Positions 28,430 through 37,700 of a stretch of 62,296 bases of DNA are shown one piece after another. Location of the stretch: assembly GCA_021733945.1 (NCBI GenBank), contig JAIPJX010000010.1, positions 1 to 62,296 on the forward strand, written 5' to 3'. The stretch is from Verrucomicrobiota bacterium. Its GTDB lineage: Bacteria; Verrucomicrobiota; Verrucomicrobiia; Limisphaerales; SIBE01. The position numbers and the translations under genes are program-made. How positions within the stretch are numbered: the stretch's first letter is position 1; every line of letters begins with the position of its first letter. A model generated the notes under the pieces. It saw only the letters and a program-made list of their open reading frames with translations. It was not told the origin of the DNA and did no database searches.

Positions 28430-29914
28430 ATGGGAAAACCAACAGGCTTTATTGAGTACCTTCGGGAATTGCCCCTCGATCGACCGGCGGTGGAGCGCAT
28501 CCAGGATTGGAACGAGTTTCACGCGCACATGGACGAGGGGAAACTGCGTGAGCAGGCCGCCCGGTGCATGGACTGCGGGATTCCCTTTTGTCATACCGGC
28601 AATCTCGTCAGCGGGATGGCGTCCGGTTGCCCGATCAACAACCTGATCCCGGAATGGAACGACCTGGTTTACCGGGGATTGTGGCGCGAAGCCCTCGACC
28701 GGCTGCACAAGACGAACAATTTTCCCGAGTTCACAGGCCGGGTTTGTCCTGCTCCCTGCGAAGGTTCGTGCGTGCTGGGCATCAGCGACCCTCCCGTCAC
28801 GATCAAGAACATCGAGTGCACGATCATCGACAAGGGCTGGGAAGAGGGTTGGGTGGTTGCGAAACGGCCCACCCGTCGAACCGGCAAGAAAGTCGCCATC
28901 ATTGGTTCGGGTCCCGCCGGCCTCAGTGCCGCCGCGCAGCTCAATCAGGCCGGACACACGGTCACCGTGTTCGAACGGGCGGACCGTCCGGGAGGTCTCC
29001 TGATGTACGGGATTCCCAACCCGAAGCTCGACAAGAAGAAGGTGGTCCTCCGGCGCCTGGATCTCCTGGCCAAGGAAGGCGTCGTGTTTCAGACCAACAC
29101 GGAAGTTGGCACGAATTACCCGGCCGAGAAGTTGATGAGCGAGTTCGACGCCACCATTCTCTGCACCGGTGCCACCAAGCCGCGCGATCTGCCCGTGGAG
29201 GGTCGCAACCTCAAGGGCGTGCATTTCGCCATGGAATTTCTCTCGGGCAACACCCGGGCTTTGCTCAATGGGAACCGGCCTGCCGACTTCATCAGTGCGG
29301 AGGGCAAGGACGTCGTGGTCATCGGTGGCGGCGACACCGGCACCGATTGCGTGGGCACCTCGATGCGCCACAAATGCCGGAGCTTGGTTCAGGTCGAAAT
29401 CCTTCCAAAACCGCCCGGGGAACGCGCGGCCAACAATCCATGGCCCGAGTGGCCGAAGGTCTACAAGATGGACTACGGCCAGGAAGAAGCCGCTGCGGTT
29501 CATGGAGCGGACCCGCGTGTCTATCTGACCACCGTCAAGAAATTCGTCGGGGACGACAACGGCCAGGTGAAGGAACTCCTCACCGTGCAGATCGAATGGC
29601 AGAAGAATGAAAAGGGTCAGTTCGTGCCAAGCGAAGTGCCCGGAACCGAGAAGGTGATCCCGGCGCAGCTGGTTCTGCTGGCCATGGGTTTCCTTGGACC
29701 CGAACAGCCCCTGCTCGAACAGCTCGGCATCGAACGGGACGCACGTTCCAACGCAAAGGCAGAGTTCGAAAAATATCAGACCTCCCTCAAAGGTGTGTTC
29801 GCCGCCGGCGATTGCCGTCGTGGACAGAGCCTGGTGGTGTGGGCGTTCAACGAGGGACGCGGAGCCGCACGCGAGTGCGACCGTTACCTGATGGGATCAA
29901 CCGCGCTGCCGTAA
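28430..29914 (+). CDS. gltD: Glutamate synthase small subunit (NADPH)
   Basis: A 494-residue FAD/NADPH subunit that passes electrons to GltB. The N-terminal domain carries the 4Fe-4S cysteine clusters ([10 protein letters not shown] and CPAPCEGSC). Two dinucleotide folds follow: FAD-binding [17 protein letters not shown] with [17 protein letters not shown], and NADPH-binding [17 protein letters not shown]. The C-terminal ATG/GD motif region reads [19 protein letters not shown]. Length and order match GltD closely. The ATG at 28430 is directly preceded by AGGA. With gltB it forms a normal two-gene operon. Confidence 0.96.
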   Translation: MGKPTGFIEYLRELPLDRPAVERIQDWNEFHAHMDEGKLREQAARCMDCGIPFCHTGNLVSGMASGCPINNLIPEWNDLVYRGLWREALDRLHKTNNFPEFTGRVCPAPCEGSCVLGISDPPVTIKNIECTIIDKGWEEGWVVAKRPTRRTGKKVAIIGSGPAGLSAAAQLNQAGHTVTVFERADRPGGLLMYGIPNPKLDKKKVVLRRLDLLAKEGVVFQTNTEVGTNYPAEKLMSEFDATILCTGATKPRDLPVEGRNLKGVHFAMEFLSGNTRALLNGNRPADFISAEGKDVVVIGGGDTGTDCVGTSMRHKCRSLVQVEILPKPPGERAANNPWPEWPKVYKMDYGQEEAAAVHGADPRVYLTTVKKFVGDDNGQVKELLTVQIEWQKNEKGQFVPSEVPGTEKVIPAQLVLLAMGFLGPEQPLLEQLGIERDARSNAKAEFEKYQTSLKGVFAAGDCRRGQSLVVWAFNEGRGAARECDRYLMGSTALP

Positions 29915-30159
29915 CCGCCGGCACGAACTGCCGCACCGGGTTGTGCAAAGCCTGTTCACCCGGTTTCCCCCCTCTGACTGAAGTCTGGATGGGGCTCGGT
30001 ACAAGGGATTGCTCCAGTCGTCGGGTTGGAGCCGGCCTTTGACATTTGGTGTTTTGTCCCCATGATGCGGGGCAGTCTGGGCGACGTTGCAGACAAGCCG
30101 GCGGCCGAATGGAAGTTGGCCCCGTGCGCCCAGCGTGTGAGCGCCAGACTGGTTTGATC

Positions 30160-30912
30160 ATGGCCTTGTCGGATCAGATTCTACGCGGCAGTGGGGGAGC
30201 TGGGCGTGACTTCGCCAGCACTCATTGGAGTGTTGTGTTGTTGGCCGGGGAGGAGCATTCCCCGCGATCGTTCGCGGCCCTCGAAAAGCTCTGCCAGGCG
30301 TATTGGTATCCACTCTACTCCTTCACGCGACGTCAGAGGAACGACCCGGACGCGGCGGCCGATCTGACCCAGGCGTTTTTCACCCATTTGCTGGCGACCA
30401 ACGCCCTGGCTTCCGTGAGCCCTGAGAAGGGCCGGTTCCGTTCCTTCCTTCTGGCGTCCCTCAAGAATTTCCTGGCCAATGAATGGAACCGCGCGCGGTG
30501 CCAGAAGCGGGGAGGCGGCAGGCCCGTGTTTTCGCTGGATGCTGAGACGGCCGAGGGCCGATATCAGATTGATCGCGCCGATGAGATCACACCGGACAAG
30601 ATCTTCGAGCGGCGCTGGGCCGAGACCGTTCTCAGCCGGGCGCTGGATCGGTTGCGCCGAGAGTGCGACGGCCCGGAGAAAACCCGACGGTTCGAGCACG
30701 TCAAGGTGTTCCTCCTGGGGGATCAGGGGACGGATTCATTTGCCGGGTTGGCGCTGCGGTTGAATCTGAGCGAGGGGGCGGTCAAGGTCTTTGTGCATCG
30801 TTTGCGGAGGCGGTTTCGGGAGTTGATACGCGATGAAATCGCCCAGACGGTCCTTCGACCCGCAGACATTGATCAGGAACTTCGCGACCTGTTCGTGGCG
30901 TTTGGTGATTGA
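30160..30912 (+). CDS. ECF-type RNA polymerase sigma factor (kinase-associated group)
   Basis: A 250-residue sigma-70-like protein. The N-terminal ASTHWSVVLLAGE motif is typical of a group widespread in Verrucomicrobiota and Planctomycetota whose genes often sit next to Ser/Thr kinases. Region 2 spans YWYPLYSFTRRQRNDPDAAADLTQAFF and the start of the -10 recognition helix (GRFRSFLLASLKNFLANEW); region 4 is less standard (FAGLALRLNLSEGAVKVFVHRLRRRF), where the helix-turn-helix is still visible. ATG 30160 matches the conserved start; upstream in-frame Met codons are possible. A 97-bp gap separates it from the kinase gene, so co-transcription is likely. No anti-sigma factor gene is evident. Confidence 0.87.
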   Translation: MALSDQILRGSGGAGRDFASTHWSVVLLAGEEHSPRSFAALEKLCQAYWYPLYSFTRRQRNDPDAAADLTQAFFTHLLATNALASVSPEKGRFRSFLLASLKNFLANEWNRARCQKRGGGRPVFSLDAETAEGRYQIDRADEITPDKIFERRWAETVLSRALDRLRRECDGPEKTRRFEHVKVFLLGDQGTDSFAGLALRLNLSEGAVKVFVHRLRRRFRELIRDEIAQTVLRPADIDQELRDLFVAFGD

Positions 30913-31009
30913 CCGGCCCGAAGCGCGATGTTCGAGATTGTCTGACCCATGTTTTCCACTGCTCGCGCCGATCCCGGAGCTTGTTCTCCATCCGTAGGAC
31001 CGTGATTCC

Positions 31010-34000
31010 ATGCAACCGATGCAACCCTGCCCGATTTGCCAGCGTCTTCCCGTCTCCAGCGCGCCGGAGGGCTTGTGTCCGAAATGCCTCTGGGCTTCGC
31101 TGCTCGAACCCGATGGCGAACTGTTGGAATCCGGGGATCCGCCTTGGGAGGATGCCATCCCGAGCGCGTCCCTCGAACCGCGGGTTTCGTTGCCAAGGTT
31201 TGATGATTATGAACTTTTGGGTGAAATCGCCCGGGGTGGCATGGGGGTTGTTTATCGGGCGCGTCAAATCAGTCTCCAACGCATCGTGGCGTTGAAAACG
31301 ATCCTGACGGCGCGGCTTCCAGGCGAATCGGAGATGCGGCGGTTTCGGGCCGAAGCCGAGGCGGTGGCCAGCCTGGAACATCCGCACATCGTGCCGATCT
31401 TCGAAGTCGGAGAGAACGACGGAGTTCCGTACTTCACGATGAAGTATGTTGCCGGCGGCAGTCTGGCCGACCAGCTTTCTCGTGGGAGCCGACGTGAGGA
31501 GGCGGTGAATTCCGGAGTTTCTGGAAAAAGAGAATTAGAGCCTCCTCACGTCGGCTCCTACGATTTCAAAGGCATCGTCATTCTTCTGGCCAAGGTCGCC
31601 CGGGCCGTGCACCACGCTCATCAGCACGGCATTCTTCATCGCGACATCAAGCCGTCCAACATTTTGCTGGATGAACAGGACGAACCGCTGGTGACGGATT
31701 TCGGTTTGGCCAAACAAATCGAGACGGACAGTCAGTTGACCTTGAGCGGCACGGTTTTGGGGACTCCGGCCTACATCGCGCCGGAACAGGCCTCGGGAAA
31801 CAGGAGCCTCACCATCGCGGCCGACATTTACAGTCTGGGTGCCGTGTTTTACGAACTGTTGGCGGGACAACCGCCCTCTCAGGCGGAGACCCCGCTGGAA
31901 ACCCTCCGGCGGGTGGTGGACGAGGATGTCCGCCGACCGAGCGCCCTCAATCCCGGAATTGATCGGGATCTGGAAACCATCTGTTTAAAATGTCTGCAAA
32001 AGAATCCCGCGCGCCGCTACGCCTCGGCCGGCGCGCTGGCTGAGGATTTGGAACGATGGCAGCGGCATGAACCCATCCGCGCCCGGCGCGTCTCGGCGGG
32101 CGAGCGTTTGCTCAAATGGACCCGGCGTCACCCCGCGTTTGCCGCCTTGCTGCTGGTGGCCTTCGTCACCCCCGCCGTGATGATTGCCGTGCTCTTCAAG
32201 GCCCAGGCAACCGTGCTTCAGGAACGAAATATCGCCCGGAACCAGGAACGAAAGGCAAACGATTCGGCTGCCAGCGCCCGGGCGTCCGCTCACGAAGTGA
32301 GTGTGGCCCGGGAACACACCCGCCAACACTTGTACGCCGCCGACATGCTCCTGGCCCAGAATGCCCTGGACCAGGGAAATCTCGAATTCGCCCGGAATCT
32401 GGTCGAAGCGTATCGTCCGGGTCGTTGGGATGTCCCGAATCTCCCGGGTGCCGGCGGAGATGACCTGCGGGGCTTTGAGTGGCGCTATCTCTGGGCCCGA
32501 TGCCGGGGGGACAAACGCCAGACGCTGGAGGGACATTTGAGTCCGGTTTATTCCGTGGCGTTCTCGCCGGACGGCAAACAGCTTGCCTCGGGCGATGCTC
32601 CGGGAAAGGTTCTGATCTGGGACATCGCGACCCTGCGGCCGAGTCTGACTTTGAACGTGTCCGATAAAGCCATCGTGCGAATCGCGTTTTCCCACGATGG
32701 GGGGGCTCTCGCCACCGGGGACGAACTGGGCAGGGTGAAAGTCTGGGATCTCCGTACGCGCGACATTGTGTGGCGTCACGAGGGACGGAACGTCGCCGGT
32801 GTTCAGTTTTCTCCCATCACCAACTGGATCGGGGTGACGGAAGGGGATCTGGGCAAATCGACGAATTCTGTGGCCCGGGTGGTGGACTGGACAACCGGCA
32901 GGGAGGTGTTTCGCGTGGGGCCAATTGCGGATTTCGAGGCCTTTACACCCGATGGCCGATGTGCCCTGGTCACCCGGCCCAGGGCGGTGGGAACGGAAAT
33001 CTGGGATTTGGAGCTTGGGCGGGTGGTGAAAACCGTGCCTGAGTTCAACGGAACTTCCCTGGTATCGCCGGACGGCCGCCTTTCGGCCGGGGTCTGGCCG
33101 GGGCGGGGGATATTCCTGGCGCATCTCACGGAATCCCAACCGTCGGTGTGGTTAAGTTCCACGGCGGCTCTTGGTTTGGGGGCAAGCCTTGCGTTTTCGC
33201 CGGACGGCACGCACCTGGCCAGTGCCGGTTCCGATCAGGTGATACGTGTCTGGAACATGTCCGACGGACGGGAGGTGGGGCGACTGTTGGGCCACCTCAC
33301 CGGAGTCACCGGCGTTGCCTTTTCACCCGACGGTCGGCATCTGGCTACGGCCGGCATGGATCACAAGGTGTTGCTCTGGCCGACCACCTGGAAGAACGAG
33401 GCGCTGGTGCTTTCGAACACCTGGCCGCCGTACGTTCTGTCGCCCGACGGCCTCCGGCTCGCCGGAATGGCTGGAACCGACGTCACCGAACGCACCGAAC
33501 TTCAGGTTTGGAATACGCATACGCTCCAGTCCGTGACGTTGCACAAAAGTCGCAAACCGCCGATGCCGGAGTTTTTTTCCGGCGACAGCCAGACGCTTTT
33601 CGCGCGGGAGGAACCTCAAACGAATGGCATGCTGCCCCTGCTGCGGTGGGACCTGCGCGTCCCGGCTGATCCACCGAATGCCGCTTTTCTGCCGGTAAAA
33701 CACACGACCGAGGTGTTGGGCAGTGCCGCCACCCTGGATGGGAGCCTCTACGCGGTCGGTCAGCGGGGAACGGACGCCGTTTCGTTCTGGAATCCCCTGA
33801 ACGGGCAGGCCCTGGATGAGATGAATGGCCGCCCCGGGATCGAAATCGGGGTGCCACACCGGTTTTCGCCCGACGGGCGGCACCTGGCCACCCACGCGCT
33901 CTGGAGCGAAGTTCGGTTGTTGGATCGGAGCCTGCCCCAGGAGATTCCGCATGCGCGGCTGCCTTACACGTCGATCCGGGAATCGGCATTCTCGCCCGAC

Positions 34001-34336
34001 GGCCGGATTCTGGCCCTGGCTTGTGAGGATCATTGCATCCACGCCCTGGACACCGCAACGCTTGAGGAAGTGGCGATCCTGCGGGGGCATCAGCAGCCCG
34101 TGGTTGCCGTGGCGTTTTCCCCGGATGGCCGGACCCTGGCTTCGTGCAGCCTTGGGGGCGCCATCAAACTCTGGTCCTGGCCAGCCCGCCGGGAGGCGGC
34201 GACCCTGGCAGGGGGACCCACGGACTTTTGTTTCCTGGCATTCAGCCCCGATGGAAATACCCTGGTGGCTGGGGGCTGGGGGCAAACCCAGATCTTTCGT
34301 GTGCCTTCGTTCCTGGAGACCGACCGCGAATGGTGA
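31010..34336 (+). CDS. Transmembrane Ser/Thr protein kinase with C-terminal WD40 propellers
   Basis: A 1108-residue inner-membrane kinase. Order: N-terminal zinc ribbon (Cys7, Cys10, Cys23, Cys26), PknB-like kinase domain (residues ~66-330), one transmembrane helix (~375-399) and WD40 repeats (~500 to the end). Kinase motifs are intact: GEIARGGMGVVYRAR, VALKTIL (ATP-site Lys), HRDIKPSN with Asp212, DFGLA at 230 and GTPAYIAPEQ. Repeats such as GHLSPVYSVAFSPDGKQLAS suggest a sensor or protein-binding part outside the membrane or in the cytoplasm, depending on topology. Residues ~158-184 are encoded by a palindromic repeat inserted in frame between the N-lobe and the helix before HRD. It follows the sigma factor gene. 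Confidence 0.93.
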   Translation: MQPMQPCPICQRLPVSSAPEGLCPKCLWASLLEPDGELLESGDPPWEDAIPSASLEPRVSLPRFDDYELLGEIARGGMGVVYRARQISLQRIVALKTILTARLPGESEMRRFRAEAEAVASLEHPHIVPIFEVGENDGVPYFTMKYVAGGSLADQLSRGSRREEAVNSGVSGKRELEPPHVGSYDFKGIVILLAKVARAVHHAHQHGILHRDIKPSNILLDEQDEPLVTDFGLAKQIETDSQLTLSGTVLGTPAYIAPEQASGNRSLTIAADIYSLGAVFYELLAGQPPSQAETPLETLRRVVDEDVRRPSALNPGIDRDLETICLKCLQKNPARRYASAGALAEDLERWQRHEPIRARRVSAGERLLKWTRRHPAFAALLLVAFVTPAVMIAVLFKAQATVLQERNIARNQERKANDSAASARASAHEVSVAREHTRQHLYAADMLLAQNALDQGNLEFARNLVEAYRPGRWDVPNLPGAGGDDLRGFEWRYLWARCRGDKRQTLEGHLSPVYSVAFSPDGKQLASGDAPGKVLIWDIATLRPSLTLNVSDKAIVRIAFSHDGGALATGDELGRVKVWDLRTRDIVWRHEGRNVAGVQFSPITNWIGVTEGDLGKSTNSVARVVDWTTGREVFRVGPIADFEAFTPDGRCALVTRPRAVGTEIWDLELGRVVKTVPEFNGTSLVSPDGRLSAGVWPGRGIFLAHLTESQPSVWLSSTAALGLGASLAFSPDGTHLASAGSDQVIRVWNMSDGREVGRLLGHLTGVTGVAFSPDGRHLATAGMDHKVLLWPTTWKNEALVLSNTWPPYVLSPDGLRLAGMAGTDVTERTELQVWNTHTLQSVTLHKSRKPPMPEFFSGDSQTLFAREEPQTNGMLPLLRWDLRVPADPPNAAFLPVKHTTEVLGSAATLDGSLYAVGQRGTDAVSFWNPLNGQALDEMNGRPGIEIGVPHRFSPDGRHLATHALWSEVRLLDRSLPQEIPHARLPYTSIRESAFSPDGRILALACEDHCIHALDTATLEEVAILRGHQQPVVAVAFSPDGRTLASCSLGGAIKLWSWPARREAATLAGGPTDFCFLAFSPDGNTLVAGGWGQTQIFRVPSFLETDREW
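31482..31561. repeat. In-frame copy of the palindromic repeat within the kinase gene
   Basis: Arms of 22 bp (31482-31503, GTGGGAGCCGACGTGAGGAG and on; 31540-31561, GCCTCCTCACGTCGGCTCCT and on) pair with one mismatch. The sequence is a relative of the 77-bp cores at 5115 and 7341, sharing GGAGCCGACGT and the CCTAC end. It is read through as about 27 residues starting RGSRREEA and ending PPHVGSY, without any stop. Confidence 0.9.
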
Positions 34337-34764
34337 CGCCACGGAGCGTCCCGCACACCCATCGGTTCCCCGTAACTTCAGCAGGGTAGCTTCAGGTCGG
34401 GTTCCCGCCGCAATGACCGGTGTTTACTCCGGAGCGAACAGTTTTTTCGAACCGCAAAAGATTTTTAAAAAACTTTGTACCTTTTTCCGGGATTTCGTTT
34501 TGGAACCAGTGGAATCTCATCGAATGGATTCTAAGTTTGATGAAAAATACAACCGTGCCGTATGAAGTGATTGACGACTCCGATCATCCCCTCGCGGTTT
34601 GTTCGGGCGTTCGGGGCGCCGGTCGATCCGGGTGGCTCCGGGCGTTTTCACCCCGTCTCTGCGTCGTGGGTCGTGGTTGCGGCGGGTTTGGGATGCCGGC
34701 CTGTTGGAACAAAGCATTCAACCTCAAGGGATCGCCCAACTGCGCAGCCTGAGCCTGCAACCGC
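34337..34764. other. Intergenic leader upstream of the giant surface protein
   Basis: A 428-bp stretch. The part near 34440-34500 is AT-rich (TTTTTTCGAACCGC and TTTTTAAAAAACTTTG), a plausible promoter or terminator zone after the kinase gene. No gene, repeat from the other families or clear riboswitch was found. Confidence 0.5.
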
Positions 34765-37700
34765 ATGGGATCACGTTCCGAGAATCGGCGGTTTGAACTG
34801 GAGGTTCTGGAACCGCGGCTCTTGATGTCTGCCGATCCATTGCTCGCCGCCGACCCCGCCGACCCTGCGGAATCCGCTTCTTCGATCGTTGCGGAAAACA
34901 TCCTCACGGAAACCGTCCATGGGGGAATCGCCGCCGATGCAGCGGCGCAGATGGATGATATCTTTGCCGGGATCGTGCAGGAAGACCTCGCTGAGGGGGA
35001 TGACCTTGTCTTTTCTCAGTCGGTTCCCGCCAGTGATCAACTCGCGCTGGCTGATGTCGCTCTTTTGTTTTCTGCGGCGACGATCGAGGGGATCACAATC
35101 ATAAGCCATGGATTTGCCCTGACCGGGGGCGGATTCCAGCCGTTTGGCTGGAATGCCATCGCCGCCGGAGGGGATTCCCTGCTGTCGCTTGCCCGTGCGA
35201 TTCGCAATCGCGCCGATTTGGAAAACGGATCGACCGGAGACGCCTGGTTGATCGACTACGATTTGGTCCAGGAAGGAACAGCCGGGTATTTCGATGGTCT
35301 GCAATCCGTCTTGCCAATACACCCCAACGATTCCGGCGAGGTGGTCCTGTTGTTCGATTGGGCTCCGGACTCCAACAATTCATCTGCGGGCTGGGGAGAA
35401 GCCGCCGGAGACGCGTTGTTCTCGATGCTCGCAGGGCTGGGTTTTGTCAGTCCTGAAACACATTCATCGAAAGGGCCGCTTCATTTCATCGGTCACAGCA
35501 TGGGAACCGTTGTAACCAGCGAAGCCGTCGAACGGCTCGCGGCGTACGACGTGCCGGTGGACCATGTCACCTACCTGGATCCGCACGACTTCGACCAGAA
35601 ATGGATCCCCGTCGATGGACCTCAGCGCCTGTACGACCTGGGACGTCCGCCTGATTACGGCACTTCGGTCTGGAACAACGTTGCGTTCACGGACGTTTAT
35701 TACCAAACCCGTGGAACAAACAGCAGTTTCGGGGTCGACCTTCACGGCGCTTTCCTGCCCAACGGACGGCCGATTCCCGGCGCGTTCAACCTTTACCTGG
35801 TTGATCAACTCCCGCCATCCCCCGCGCCCGGAGCGGGTGGGGATCACAGCTACGTCTGGGAAGGTTTTTACACCGCCACGGTCACTCAGAGCGATTTCGA
35901 AGACGTCGACAACGACGGGTTGGGGAACGAGGACACCAACCACAATGACAGACTGGATGCCGGCGAGGATTTAAACGGGAACGGACGACTCGATCTGGGT
36001 GAGGACCTCAAGAACGATGGAGTGAACGATCGGTTCTACAACCCGCAGGACCCGGTGTATTCCTATTCCAACATCGTTGTGCCGGTTGCAGGCTACGATT
36101 ATGGCCGGATCAGCGATCCCACTCTGCTGAACCGAACCAGTTCACCCGCTGTTCCCAACTTTTACGGCCCGTCGCAGGATCACACCTACAGCTCCCCCCT
36201 GCTGGTCACGAACGGAACCTCTTCGGGCACTCCAAACCTGGCTGGTTTGGCCTCCCTCGGCCTCACAACCCAGGACGTGGTTGATGCTTCGTGGTTGCCG
36301 GTCTGGTCGCCAATGGGGTCGAGCCACTCGTTCGTGAATGGAAACTTCCAGAACGCCGGCAACCTTCTGGGCATCATTCCGGGTTGGACGGAACATGGCG
36401 GTGGCGGCCGGGGCTCGGCAGTGACGAGTCTGTGGGATGGGAACGGCTACCTGGAACTGGATTTCCGCGGTGCCAACCGGACCCACAATTGGTTCTATCT
36501 GGATCCCGCCGCGGCCAATCTCGTGTTCGATCTCTCGGTCGGCAATGCAAGTCCGGACGACACGTTGATCGTGGAGCTGGGCGACGTAAACGGGGGCATG
36601 CATGTTCTCGGGGTTTTCCCGCTTGCCGCCCTCGGCCCGGATTTTATCCCCCGATCTCTGCCGATTCCGTCGGGTCTGCGCGGGCAAGTCATGAACCTGA
36701 CATTTCGGATCGACCCCATGGGGAGCCCCGAAGTGGATTCGCTGGTGCGCATCGACAATGTGGAATTCCACGACGTGGTCAGTGCTGCGAGACTCGCTGA
36801 GATCAAACCGAGCAGGGCGTTGGACAACTACCAGAATCTCGTTCCGGCGGACCTCGTCAGAATGCTTCGGCAATTGGGGGATGCGCTGCAACAGGTCGGG
36901 ACCTCCGCTTTTCTCGACATCCCCCTTCCGTTTGCCTCCGGTTGGACCGTGGGCCAGTCATCCGACTTTGCCGGTGCGTTCATGGACACACTGTACAAAG
37001 AGTTGATAGGGATCCAACTCGTTCCGGGAGCTCAGGCCGATTCCATCCGGAATTTCGGCCGAATCCTTTCCCCAGACGCGGTCTTTTCCCTGCAAATTGA
37101 CAATGCGGCACCGGTTCCCATCATCGTTCCGGCATCGGCCACATTGAATAATCACACGCTCGCGGAGCTGACGGTGGATTTTAACGAGGCGTTCGGGCTG
37201 GCCGGAATCGGATCCAGTGTCGAGGCTCGAATCACCGAGCAGGGAACATTTGTCATCGCCCTTGAGACAGGTGTCGGAACAGCGCTTAAAATCATCATCG
37301 ACGATCCCTCAAATCCGATCGCAACCGAAATCGGATTCATCAATGGTCAGGAGGGAACCGAGACCCCGTTGTTCGCCAGTTTCGTCGATTTGGCGGCTCG
37401 CATCGGGAAGATCATCGATCCAAACGGACCGACGCTGATCCCGACATTCGATCCTGTTTCCCAGGAAGTCACGATGCCCCTCCACTTCGATTGGACCGGG
37501 TCAAGCGATGTTCCTCTGGACATTGCCGAGGCTCTCGGTCCGATCGCGGACTTCAGCACCACGGCGACGTTCAGCATCGCCACGACGCTCACATTCGATT
37601 TGACGGTCGGGTTTGCGCTGACGCCAACAAATACTCCCCGACTTGTCACCACCGCCTTTGTGCCGCCACCCAGCAACGGCCAGCTCCATGCCAACTCGAG

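Noticed and set aside
23655-28442. A 1595-codon open frame on the minus strand covering all of gltB
   Set aside because: It is the antisense shadow of a strongly recognisable gene; the protein shows no domain, has odd His/Arg/Asp-rich composition, and arises from the GC-rich third positions of gltB.
29915-30159. Possible terminator with ACCGGGT/ACCCGGT arms after gltD
   Set aside because: Stem of only seven bases with a 16-base loop and no T run.
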